Both the position numbers and the translations under genes were made by a program. From assembly GCF_027923385.1 (NCBI RefSeq), contig NZ_BSEC01000002.1, forward strand, positions 62,001 through 126,000: a DNA stretch of 64,000 bases. Direction: 5' to 3'. This stretch comes from Methylocystis echinoides (lineage in GTDB: Bacteria > Pseudomonadota > Alphaproteobacteria > Rhizobiales > Beijerinckiaceae). The number at the start of each line of letters is the position of its first letter. Within the stretch, counting starts at the first letter, position 1. Of the stretch, positions 10,384-18,707 are shown piece by piece. The notes under the pieces were generated by a model. It did not search any database. It was not told the origin of the DNA and saw nothing but the letters and a program-made list of their open reading frames with translations.

Positions 10384-11142
10384 CTAGTGATGCTTGTACC
10401 AGCCGATTTTCTTCAGGTCGTTCCATGCGGTTGTTTGATGGCATAGGTAGCACTGATTAACTTGCGCATTGGGTTCTTCGACCACCTTTTGCGAAACCAT
10501 CCGGAAATGCTCCATATAATGGCTTGGCGGCGCCTGGTGACATTGGGCGCAATCAACCGATCGCGCAGAGGGGTGCCGGTAGCCCTCAATTGTCCACTGC
10601 TCGGTGCGATGGCACTCGCCACATTCCACGCCGAACAGACCGACATGGCGGTCCTTTGTCTTATGACAGGTCGCGCAATCGAGCGCCGCCTCCGATGATT
10701 GACCGCGAAGCCAGCGCAGGGATTGCTCAACCGAAAGGCGAGGCGTCGCCTTTGAATCAAGCCGTGCGCGCGCGTCATGCTCGCCGAGCCGGGCGAGCAA
10801 ACGATGATCCATCAGGACTGGGCGGATGGTCTCGCCTTGGTGTTCGACGTGGCACCCCCCGCATTGGCTAACATTGGCATGAAACGCCGTCGGGCGCCGC
10901 TCGAGAAGCGCCTTGTCGTTTGCGTGACATGCGGCGCATTTCGCTGTTGCGACGGCGACGCTCGGCGAGTGGCACCCGGAGCAGTTCTCGTTAAGGAACG
11001 CATGGGCGGCCGAAAGCTTGCCGGGGCTTATCAAGCCCTGCAGATTTTTAGCGTTCACCGTCACATGCAGCCGAAGGGCGCCCAGCGCGACGGCCGCGAC
11101 AACGAGACCAAGCGCGGCCGCAATCCAGAGCCATTTACTCAT
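10384..11142 (-). CDS. Membrane-anchored multihaem (seven CXXCH) cytochrome c
   Basis: The 252-residue product from ATG 11142 has an N-terminal membrane anchor (LWIAAALGLVVAAVALGALRL) and then seven haem c attachment motifs in order: CSGCH, CAACH, CGGCH, CATCH, CGECH, CAQCH and CYLCH. Many isolated His residues could be distal ligands, giving bis-His low-spin haems as in cytochrome c3/c7-type chains. Its ATG overlaps the stop of the upstream cytochrome b gene (ATGA), so the two are coupled. It probably takes electrons from the membrane cytochrome b into the periplasm. The terminal acceptor is not encoded next to it. Confidence 0.9.
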   Translation of the reverse strand: MSKWLWIAAALGLVVAAVALGALRLHVTVNAKNLQGLISPGKLSAAHAFLNENCSGCHSPSVAVATAKCAACHANDKALLERRPTAFHANVSQCGGCHVEHQGETIRPVLMDHRLLARLGEHDARARLDSKATPRLSVEQSLRWLRGQSSEAALDCATCHKTKDRHVGLFGVECGECHRTEQWTIEGYRHPSARSVDCAQCHQAPPSHYMEHFRMVSQKVVEEPNAQVNQCYLCHQTTAWNDLKKIGWYKHH

Positions 11143-11894
11143 GGATGAAACCACCTCAATCCATAAAAGAGACCGGCCCAGACATGAATTCCAAGCAGGA
11201 CAAAAAACACGATCGAGACGGCGATATGCCACTTCAACCAACGGCTGGACGCCGTCTTGAACACGTCGTGCATCTTGATCGAGTACTCGAGGTCCGCCAT
11301 CGCCTCCGCTAAGCGGAGCGCCCGCGCCGCGGTTGCGTCTCCTATGCCTTCCAAGGCGGCGCTCGGAAGAAAGAACCCGGCGACGAGGCGGCTCGTTAAG
11401 CCCGCGGTTGCCACGCCGGGCGCGGCCCTGCGCCCAAGATCGATCGAGACGGCGTCATATTGCGCTTGCAGCTTCGAAAGCGCCTCCCTTTTCTCACGCA
11501 GCTCCTGAGCGACCGCGTTGAACAGATAGCGTCCGACATATCCGGTGAACACGACTAGCATCATCGCGGCGGTCAGCAGCATCCCCAAGGGGCTCTGGAA
11601 CTTGTGCCCGGTATGCAGCAGAGCGAGGATTGCGCCGACTATTCCCGTGTAGACATGCCAGGCGAGCATGGTCCTTAGCGAGACTTTCCCTGTAAGCGCC
11701 TTCTGTAACGGGCCCACGCGTTTAACGAGCGCATAGGCTGATCCGCTCAGCATGAGGAGCGCGCCGGACACTCCCAGAGCCCCGCCGGCGAGCGAGCCCG
11801 CAAATCGCGTCGAGCGATGCACGAAGAATCCGAGCGCGAGGATCAGCATAAGAACGATTAGACCGCTTATGACGACGCGCTCGCGTTCCTGCAT
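11139..11894 (-). CDS. Membrane cytochrome b-like protein (cytochrome b561/ferric reductase type)
   Basis: The 251-residue protein has about five hydrophobic helices: residues 8-25, 32-56, 78-96, 104-124 and 222-245. His residues in AWHVYTG and LLHTGHKF face each other across helices, and a C-terminal helix carries WHIAVS and GIHVW, giving paired ligands for one or two b-type haems. The central 125-205 region is hydrophilic with a helical KLQAQYDAV stretch. Three bases separate it from the flavoprotein upstream, and its stop overlaps the multihaem cytochrome start. It is the likely quinone-independent electron conduit from reductase to cytochrome c. The family name is inferred from helix and His layout. 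Confidence 0.75.
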   Translation of the reverse strand: MQERERVVISGLIVLMLILALGFFVHRSTRFAGSLAGGALGVSGALLMLSGSAYALVKRVGPLQKALTGKVSLRTMLAWHVYTGIVGAILALLHTGHKFQSPLGMLLTAAMMLVVFTGYVGRYLFNAVAQELREKREALSKLQAQYDAVSIDLGRRAAPGVATAGLTSRLVAGFFLPSAALEGIGDATAARALRLAEAMADLEYSIKMHDVFKTASSRWLKWHIAVSIVFFVLLGIHVWAGLFYGLRWFHP

Positions 11895-11897
11895 AAG

Positions 11898-13856
11898 CTA
11901 CGCCTCCACTGTGACATCCGCCGAGGCCTTCGCCTGGCAAGCGAGAATGAACCCGAGCGCCTTGTCTTCGGCGGCCAAGCCATCATCGACCGCCATGGTG
12001 ACCTCGCCGGACAGGAGTTTGATCTTGCAGACCCCGCAGTATCCTTGTCGGCACGAGTAATCGATGTTGACGCCGACGTCCTCAGAGGCGTCCAGGATTG
12101 TTTTGTCGGCGGGCAACGGCGCTGTCTTGCCTGAACGGACGAAGCTGCATATTGGGGCGGCGACCGCCGAAGGAGCGGATATTGGCGAACCGGGAGGGCG
12201 CGGAAGGCCTGGCTCCGGGGTGAGAAACGTCTCAGTTCTCACTTGGTCGGGCGGAACCCCGACTTCGCTGAGAATAGTTTTGACCGCCTGCATCATCGGC
12301 GGCGGTCCGCAAAGATGGATAAGACGGCCGCTGAGGTCAGGGACCGCCTGGACGAGCAGATCCTTCGTGATATAGCCGCGGGGCCCGGTCCATAGAGGCG
12401 AATCCTCGTCGCTGAGCACGAAAGCTACGTGAAGGTTTGGGTGGCGCCGAACAAGATACTCGAGCTCTTCGCGATAAATCACATCTTTCAAGCTGGCGCA
12501 GGCGTAAACGAGAAATATGCCCCCTGCCCAACTCTGGTCAGTGAGGTAGCGCAAAGCGCTCATCAGCGGGGTAATGCCCACTCCGCCCGCGATGAACACA
12601 ATGCTCGGGGCTTCCGCGCCGCGGAAACTGAATTTGCCGTAGGGGCCCGACGCTTCCAGAAGGTCGCCCGCCTTCACCTGCTCATGCAAGAACGCCGAGA
12701 CGGCGCCATGCGGGGCGCGCTTGACCGTTATCTCGCACCAACCGCGGCAGCACGGCGAAGAGGAGATCGAATAGGAGCGTTTTGCTTCTTTTCCTTCGGT
12801 CGTGACAGAAATGGTGAGGAACTGGCCCGGCTGGAAAACAAAAGGGAGATCGCCCCCGGCCGGATGCATGAGGCGAAAGGTGCGAACGTCGGCTGTCTCT
12901 TGAAAGATCTGAGCCACACGGAGTTGCCCAGACCAGCGCCCGGCCGGAAGGCCGGCCGGCGCGACGACCTTATACTCTGCCGGCGGCGGCGCCGGGAACG
13001 CCGTAAGAGCGGCTTCGGGAGCAGCGCCCGGCGCACGCGGCGAACGGGCGGCTGGAGCGATTTCGGAGACAACCCGCTTGCCGGTCGTAAGCGACGTCAA
13101 CAAGGCTTCTGCGCGGCTGATCCGGCGAAACGACATCCAGATCATGGCCCCTGCAAAGGTCAGAAGGATGAGCATAACGACGTAGTGAAACCACGACAGC
13201 CCGAAGAGACCGTGGGGCGCCTCCGCGGCGGGCGGCGCGCGGAGAGTCATTTCGCGTTTAAACCACTGAAGCGCCACGCTGCGAAGCGCCTTGCCGTCGG
13301 CCAACGCTCGATGCGCCGCAACGCCGCTCTCAAACTGCGCGAGCCCTTGGCGCATCCGCGCCGTCGCGTCCTCGGCTGCGCGAATATCGCCCGACGCCGC
13401 CGAGTCTGACAGCGCCTCCATGCCCTTCGACAGAAGGTTTTTGCCTGCCGTCATGCGTTCGCGGGCCTGGCGCAGCAGTTCCTCACGTTTCTCGGGGGGC
13501 AGCTGCGGGGGGAGCGACATGAGCGAGGGGTAAAGCTCCTTTGGCGGCGGCGCTCCCATTTCGCGCATCATTTCGCCCATCATTCCGCCCATGCCGCCGC
13601 CTGGCGGGCTTTGAGCTGGCGCGCTTTGAGCTGGCGCGCTTGGAGCAGGCGGGTTTTGATTAGGCGCGTTCGGAGACGCGCTTGGCTTCGACGACTCAGG
13701 TTGCGCTTTGCTCGGATGATGGGCTTCATGCCCTGTCGGCGCCTCGGCGCGCCCAGGCGACGCAAGCATGACGGCAACGACAACGATCCAGACTCTCGAG
13801 CCTATGGCGCTCACCGCGACGGCGCTGGCAAACCAGCCAAGCCCTCGAGATTTCAT
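11898..13856 (-). CDS. NAD(P)H/FAD/[2Fe-2S] oxidoreductase with N-terminal Met-rich and membrane segments
   Basis: The 652-residue protein has several parts. Residues 1-38 form a signal or anchor helix. Residues 40-115 are Pro/Ser-rich with a GGGMGGMMGEMMREMG patch. Residues 120-215 are helical. A membrane helix (WFHYVVMLILLTFAGAMIW) follows near 225. From about residue 300 comes a ferredoxin-NADP reductase module: FQPGQFLTI and RSYSISSSP bind FAD, FIAGGVGITPLMSAL and LCGPPPMMQAV bind NAD(P)H. A plant-type [2Fe-2S] domain closes the chain with CRQGYCGVC and a distant ILACQ cysteine. The start overlaps the stop of the DUF3141 gene. It should oxidise NAD(P)H in the cytoplasm and pass electrons to the cytochrome b next door. 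The Met-rich patch, likely outside, is unusual for the family. Confidence 0.85.
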   Translation of the reverse strand: MKSRGLGWFASAVAVSAIGSRVWIVVVAVMLASPGRAEAPTGHEAHHPSKAQPESSKPSASPNAPNQNPPAPSAPAQSAPAQSPPGGGMGGMMGEMMREMGAPPPKELYPSLMSLPPQLPPEKREELLRQARERMTAGKNLLSKGMEALSDSAASGDIRAAEDATARMRQGLAQFESGVAAHRALADGKALRSVALQWFKREMTLRAPPAAEAPHGLFGLSWFHYVVMLILLTFAGAMIWMSFRRISRAEALLTSLTTGKRVVSEIAPAARSPRAPGAAPEAALTAFPAPPPAEYKVVAPAGLPAGRWSGQLRVAQIFQETADVRTFRLMHPAGGDLPFVFQPGQFLTISVTTEGKEAKRSYSISSSPCCRGWCEITVKRAPHGAVSAFLHEQVKAGDLLEASGPYGKFSFRGAEAPSIVFIAGGVGITPLMSALRYLTDQSWAGGIFLVYACASLKDVIYREELEYLVRRHPNLHVAFVLSDEDSPLWTGPRGYITKDLLVQAVPDLSGRLIHLCGPPPMMQAVKTILSEVGVPPDQVRTETFLTPEPGLPRPPGSPISAPSAVAAPICSFVRSGKTAPLPADKTILDASEDVGVNIDYSCRQGYCGVCKIKLLSGEVTMAVDDGLAAEDKALGFILACQAKASADVTVEA

Positions 13857-15658
13857 GAAGGCCTCGCGGATGGAGCAGCCGGCGCGCCATAGAGCCTTGT
13901 AAAGGCGGCTTCCTCAAGCGAGTCGCGCAGCCTGCGCGCGTCCTCGATCGCTTCAGCGGTCTGTTCGATCGCTTGCCGCTCCCAAGCCATAAACATGCTG
14001 TTGGGCGAAAGCGGCGTCCTGCTCTTCTCGATTATCTCCGCCATCTCGGCCAGTCCTCGCATCCACGGCGCGAAAGACGTCGCGAAAAGATATCGGCTCA
14101 TGCGCATCGGATGGAGCCATTCGAGCAGCGTGGCGCCCCAAGGGTTGGCGAAGCTGCGAACGACCGGACTGAAAAAGGTCGCATAAAGCGCCGCGTTTGC
14201 TTCAGAGGCTCGTCGGACCCGCTCGAAGGCGTCAGAGGGCCCGATCTTGGGCAAATCCTCGATCTTTCGTCTTTCGAAGCGGACCGAATATTGCGGCTTG
14301 CGGCAGTCCGGGCTGCCCGAAGGGTTGTCGATCTTCATCTCATAGAGACCTGGCGCGAGGGATTCGATCTCTTCAAGGCTTTCGAGGATCGCTCGGTGTT
14401 CCAGGCGCGCCACTTTGGCGGACACGAAGATGCCCAGATGACCGGCATGAGGGTTCGTCAGATAGACGATCCTTTGCCCGGCCGCTTCGAGATCGTCGGT
14501 GTCCTTGTAGACAGCCGGAATCCACCCTAACGCCTGTTGGGGCGGCGTGATGTTGTCGCCATAGGAGGCGAAGATGACGAGCGGGTTGCTTATCCGTCGC
14601 AAATCGGCCGCGCAGCCGCCTTTGCAAATCGGAAATCTGCCTTCTTCGAGCTTATTGCCGATAAACAGATTTTCCACGATGGCAAGTATCTCTTCTCGGC
14701 TCAGGAAATAGAAGCCACCCCACCAACGTTCGAACTCGAGAAAGCGCTCGCGCTCGGAGTCGATATGAGTGAAGAGACTCGCATATTTTTCAAAAACCGC
14801 CTCGAGTTTGAGATTCTCGAAATTGGCGACAAGCCAAGCGCCATCGAAGCGGCCGTCGCCGAGATCGGCTAAGAGATGTGCGATCCATGCGCCCCCAACC
14901 AGACCTGCGGCGAGGCGCATCGGATTGACGTCTGACGCGACCGCCCAGTAGGAAAGCGGCGAACCGTTCAATACGGCCGTCCCGACGAGGCCCTTGCAAT
15001 CCGCCGAAAGCAGCGTGATCGCCCAGCCGGCCTGACAATTGCCGTAAAGGATTGGGGGCGCGCCAGGATGGCGCTTCGCCACTTCCTCGACAAAGCGCCT
15101 CAAGGCGTCCAGCACGACGCTGAGCGTTTGGCCTGGACAGGGTTCCGGGAAAAAGGTCACGAAATAGACGACGTGACCTTCATGCATGGCCATCCCGACT
15201 TCCGAATCGCGCTTGAAACCCCCGATCCCTGGCCCATGGCCGGCGCGCGGATCGATGATGACGACAGGCGGCTTTGAAAGATCGACGCAGGCCTCAAAGC
15301 AGGCGTCGCCGATCCGCGAAATACGCAGGAGCGCGTAATTGGCAGGCGATTCGAAACGCCGGGCGTCGAGCACCATCTCGTAATCAAAATCGAGCAGCGG
15401 CGGCTTGCCGGCGCGCTCATGCGCGATCATGTTGTCAGCCCGACGCCGCAGCGTGTCCCAGAACAGGATCGAGCGTTCGAAGAGGTCGCGTTGGTAGGCC
15501 AAAGCTTCTTGTAGAAGGCTCGCCACGGGCGTTTCTAACAGCGGCGGGGTCCCCGTTGCATCCGCCGTAAGAGGGCTACCGCAAGCAGGCTTGAGAGGCG
15601 CGCCGCAGGACGTCTTCGTCGTGAGCGAGCTCGCAGGCTGGCGCGCCGTTCGTTCCAT
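13853..15658 (-). CDS. DUF3141 family alpha/beta hydrolase (PHA-synthase-like)
   Basis: The 601-residue product from ATG 15658 (AAGAGG upstream) belongs to the DUF3141 group, related to polyhydroxyalkanoate synthase. The nucleophile motif is YGNCQAGWAI with Cys at the elbow, as in the PhaC GxCxGG box, followed by SYGDNITPP with the acid Asp and NPHAGHLG with the His. The HDR-type PPVVIIDPRAGHGPGIGGF segment sits at the core strand. These proteins are annotated as poly(3-hydroxyalkanoate) synthetase-like but their reaction is not known. It leads the redox operon and its stop overlaps the reductase start, which suggests a shared role, perhaps in disposing of reducing power, though this is inference. 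The in-frame extension to 15730 lacks a ribosome site. Confidence 0.85.
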   Translation of the reverse strand: MERTARQPASSLTTKTSCGAPLKPACGSPLTADATGTPPLLETPVASLLQEALAYQRDLFERSILFWDTLRRRADNMIAHERAGKPPLLDFDYEMVLDARRFESPANYALLRISRIGDACFEACVDLSKPPVVIIDPRAGHGPGIGGFKRDSEVGMAMHEGHVVYFVTFFPEPCPGQTLSVVLDALRRFVEEVAKRHPGAPPILYGNCQAGWAITLLSADCKGLVGTAVLNGSPLSYWAVASDVNPMRLAAGLVGGAWIAHLLADLGDGRFDGAWLVANFENLKLEAVFEKYASLFTHIDSERERFLEFERWWGGFYFLSREEILAIVENLFIGNKLEEGRFPICKGGCAADLRRISNPLVIFASYGDNITPPQQALGWIPAVYKDTDDLEAAGQRIVYLTNPHAGHLGIFVSAKVARLEHRAILESLEEIESLAPGLYEMKIDNPSGSPDCRKPQYSVRFERRKIEDLPKIGPSDAFERVRRASEANAALYATFFSPVVRSFANPWGATLLEWLHPMRMSRYLFATSFAPWMRGLAEMAEIIEKSRTPLSPNSMFMAWERQAIEQTAEAIEDARRLRDSLEEAAFTRLYGAPAAPSARPS

Positions 15659-15987
15659 CTGACCGCCTCTTCTTAACCCTATAGCTCGTAGGAGCCCAGC
15701 TAAGCAACATTGCCGCTTCGACGCGCGCAATCAAGATGCCGAGTGGTCTTGGCCCTTGGCTCAGTTGCTATCTCAGTCTGAGCGCCAAGCGGCCCTTGGG
15801 GACGGGAGCCTTTGGTCGCGCCAGGCGGAAGATCTCGAGCTCGCCGCCGCTCTATTGATCCCCAATGACCGGGCCGCCAACATCACACAACGCCGCGCGG
15901 CAAGATCTTGTGGAGATCAACCCACGGACAGAGAAATGGCTGACGTCAAGCTGGACTTAACTCGGGGTTAACGGCGATAACCACGAC
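15659..15987. other. Divergent intergenic region between the redox operon and the cus operon
   Basis: About 330 bases with no convincing gene. A short open frame at 15756-15971 has no ribosome site and unremarkable composition. Promoters for both divergent operons should lie here. No clear CueR-type or CusR-type dyad was recognised by eye. Confidence 0.4.
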
Positions 15988-17382
15988 ATGCTTCCAAAGC
16001 GTCGCGCTGTTCTGATCTGCCTTCTTGGCTGCTTGCCCGCTCTGAGCGGCTGCGTGCTCGCGCCCCCAGAAATCGTCGAAGAAAGGGAAAAGCTGGCGGC
16101 GACTGGCGCGACCTTCGAGCCTCCAGTGGAAATCCGAGACCTTCCCGAGTTACCGCTTCGGCCAAGTTGGCAGGACATGCTTTGTCGGGCCTTTCTCGCC
16201 AATGGCGACCTCGAGTCGTCTTATTTCAACTGGAAAGGGGCGCTGATCCAGGTCAACCAGGCTGCGGCCTGGCCCAACAGCCGAGTCGCGTTGAGCTACA
16301 GTTACATGTTCTCCCGAGAGAACATGAAAGCCTGGGATCGCATGACGATCAGCGCGGGGTTCGATCCGTCGATGAACCTGCAGCTGCCGATCAAAGTAGA
16401 AGCGGCGGGTCGGGTGGCGTTCGAGGCGGCCAGAGAAGCTGGCGAAAGATTCAGGGTCGCCAAATTCGACCTTCAAAGACGCGTCCTCAATGCCTATCTC
16501 GACCTTGCGCTCGCTGCGGAGCGAGCCCGCATCGAGCGGGATAACGTCAATCTTCTCAAGCAACTGGCGGCTTCCGCAGCGGCTCGGGCGCAAGCCGGCG
16601 GGCCGATGCAGGACCTGTTGAAGGTAGAGACGGACTCGGAATTGGCGAAAAACAACCTGCGCAATTTGGAGGCGGAGGTGCGCTCGGCGCGTAGCGTGCT
16701 GAACGGTCTCCTGGCGCGTGATCCTACTGCGCCGCTCGAGGTCGTCGGCTTGCCGCCGCCACGCTCGGTCATCCGAGATGATTCCCGGTTGATCGCGATA
16801 GCGGTTGACCGCAATCCGGAATTAGCGGCGCTCGCGCGTCAGGTCGCCGGGCGCGAAAACGCCGTCGAGCAGGCGCTTCTTGCCTATTTGCCGGATATCA
16901 GCCCAACCTTCAGCATCAATGGCAGCATTTCCCAGACAGTCGGGGCCATGGTGATGCTGCCGACAACTTTGCCGCAGATCCAGGCGTCCATTGACAACGC
17001 CGAAGCGATGGTCCGATCCGCTCAGGCGGTGATTCGCCAGACAGGAAACGACAGGGCTGCAAGCTTCGTCGCCGCGCTTTATTTCATGCGCAACGCCGAG
17101 CGTCAGACAAACTTCTTCCATCGGCGTTTGACGCCGCTCGTCGAACAATTGCTCGTGAGCTCGCGAGAAGCCTATGCCGCTGGCACGGTCGCCTTTGCCG
17201 ACCTGATCGACAGCAAGCGGACCTACATCAATATTCGCCGTCTTGTCGCTGAAGCAAGAATCGAACGGGAACGGCGGCTTGCTGAAATGGAAGCGCTCGC
17301 AGGCGTCGATATCGAAACGCTTGGGAGACCGGCGCTCATCGCAACGATCGAGCCTCCCCCCCTGCCGCAATACAAGCCCTAG
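15988..17382 (+). CDS. cusC: Outer-membrane efflux lipoprotein, TolC/CusC type
   Basis: The 464-residue protein begins with a lipoprotein signal ending in ALSGC (LSGC lipobox), so Cys is probably lipidated. The body has two outer-membrane efflux protein repeats with long helices (for example RFRVAKFDLQRRVLNAYLDLALAAERA and a second copy around residues 350-450 including LLVSSREAYAAGTVAFADLIDSKR), the pattern of TolC-like channels. It is followed closely by a membrane-fusion protein and a CusA-type RND pump, so it should be the outer-membrane duct of a tripartite copper/silver exporter. The ribosome site is weak. Symbol is assigned by context. Confidence 0.85.
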   Translation: MLPKRRAVLICLLGCLPALSGCVLAPPEIVEEREKLAATGATFEPPVEIRDLPELPLRPSWQDMLCRAFLANGDLESSYFNWKGALIQVNQAAAWPNSRVALSYSYMFSRENMKAWDRMTISAGFDPSMNLQLPIKVEAAGRVAFEAAREAGERFRVAKFDLQRRVLNAYLDLALAAERARIERDNVNLLKQLAASAAARAQAGGPMQDLLKVETDSELAKNNLRNLEAEVRSARSVLNGLLARDPTAPLEVVGLPPPRSVIRDDSRLIAIAVDRNPELAALARQVAGRENAVEQALLAYLPDISPTFSINGSISQTVGAMVMLPTTLPQIQASIDNAEAMVRSAQAVIRQTGNDRAASFVAALYFMRNAERQTNFFHRRLTPLVEQLLVSSREAYAAGTVAFADLIDSKRTYINIRRLVAEARIERERRLAEMEALAGVDIETLGRPALIATIEPPPLPQYKP

Positions 17383-17399
17383 CCAAAAGCGAGACCCTG

Positions 17400-18662
17400 A
17401 TGCTGCCTTTGACGCGATATTTGAGCCTCAGCGCGGCGGCGGTTGCGCTGTTGGCGATTGCTGTCGCGACTGTAAGCCGCGCGCAGGACCATAGCGGACA
17501 TCAAATGCCGGGGATGAACATGCCGCCGGCGGGAGCCGCCCCAGCATCTGGTCCTCCCTTGCCGTCAGGCTATGCGGAAGTCAAAATCGCCCCGGAAATC
17601 CAACAGCGGATCGGCGTCACGGTCGGACGTGTTGAAAAGACGCCCTTGGTGATGAACATCCGCACGGTCGGCATCGTGCGGCCGAATGAAACCAAGATCG
17701 CCCATATTCATTTGAAAACCGAGGGCTGGGTCGAAAAGCTGTTCATCTCGGTCACCGGGCAGAAAGTCAGAGCCGGGGACCCGATGCTTTCAATCTATAG
17801 CCCAGCCTTTTTCGCCGCCCAGCGCGAGTTTCTGGCCGCCCTGCAATACAGCCGGACCGCCCCCTCGGAGGCGCAGCGGACGGTTGTGGAGACCACGCGG
17901 CAGCGCTTGGCCTTATGGGACGTTCCCAAATCAACGATCGATGAGCTGGAGCGTACAGGCAGGCCCGGTAAATCGCTCGTCCTGCGCAGTCCGATCACGG
18001 GCACCGTCCTCGAAAAGAAGGCGTTTCAGGGCCAGTATGTAATGCCCCAGGCGGAACTTTATACCGTGGCCGACCTGTCGACCGTTTGGGTGCAAGCAAA
18101 GATATTCGCTTATGAACTTCCCCACGTTGCGTTGGGAATGCCAGCCAAGGTGACATTCCCCTCGCTGGCAAATCGAGCGTTCGACGGAAAGGTCGTTTTC
18201 ATCGAGCCGGTCGTCGAAGAAGCGGCGCGCACCGTTCAGGTTCGCGTGGAGCTCAACAATCCCGACGGCGTCATCAAACCGGGCATGTTCGCCAATGTGC
18301 TGATTTCCCATGAAATGGGCGTCGGCCTAACTGTTTCGTCGTCGGCAATTATCCGCACCGGTGAGCGCGACATCGCCTTCAAGGTTGCCGCGATCGATCG
18401 TTTCGTGCCGGTCGAGGTGAAGATTAGTCCGCTCGCGTTCGACGGCAGATTCCAGGTTTTGAGCGGGCTCAAGGCTGGCGAAGAAATCGTCACCTCGGCG
18501 AATTTTCTCATTGACTCGGAAAGCAGGCTGCGAGCGGGCGGGGGGAGCATGGCCGGAATGCAGCATGGCGGCGGCGAACAAAACGCGCCCAACCCGCCGG
18601 GACAGCTTGGAAGCGGCAAAGCCGCGCCGCCAGCGCCCGATCACTCCAAGATGGGCCACTGA
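17400..18662 (+). CDS. cusB: Periplasmic adaptor of a heavy-metal RND exporter (CusB type)
   Basis: The 420-residue protein has a signal peptide ending near VSRAQ, then an N-terminal DHSGHQMPGMNMPP stretch rich in His and Met that could take up Cu(I). The membrane-fusion core follows: a barrel-sandwich half (KTEGWVEKLFISVTGQKVRAGDPM), an alpha-helical hairpin (residues about 140-180), the second half-motif LRSPITGTVLEKKAFQGQYV, and the beta-barrel domain. The C terminus again ends with Met/His residues (MAGMQHGGG and DHSKMGH). It lies 17 bases after the outer-membrane gene and 45 before cusA. It bridges pump and duct and, in Cus systems, delivers metal to CusA. Confidence 0.88.
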   Translation: MLPLTRYLSLSAAAVALLAIAVATVSRAQDHSGHQMPGMNMPPAGAAPASGPPLPSGYAEVKIAPEIQQRIGVTVGRVEKTPLVMNIRTVGIVRPNETKIAHIHLKTEGWVEKLFISVTGQKVRAGDPMLSIYSPAFFAAQREFLAALQYSRTAPSEAQRTVVETTRQRLALWDVPKSTIDELERTGRPGKSLVLRSPITGTVLEKKAFQGQYVMPQAELYTVADLSTVWVQAKIFAYELPHVALGMPAKVTFPSLANRAFDGKVVFIEPVVEEAARTVQVRVELNNPDGVIKPGMFANVLISHEMGVGLTVSSSAIIRTGERDIAFKVAAIDRFVPVEVKISPLAFDGRFQVLSGLKAGEEIVTSANFLIDSESRLRAGGGSMAGMQHGGGEQNAPNPPGQLGSGKAAPPAPDHSKMGH

Positions 18663-18707
18663 GCCGCTCGAGACGATTTACCCGCAGCCAGACGTCAGGG
18701 GTCAGCG

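Noticed and set aside
15756..15971. 71-codon plus-strand frame between the redox and cus operons
   Set aside because: No ribosome site, signal or recognisable fold.
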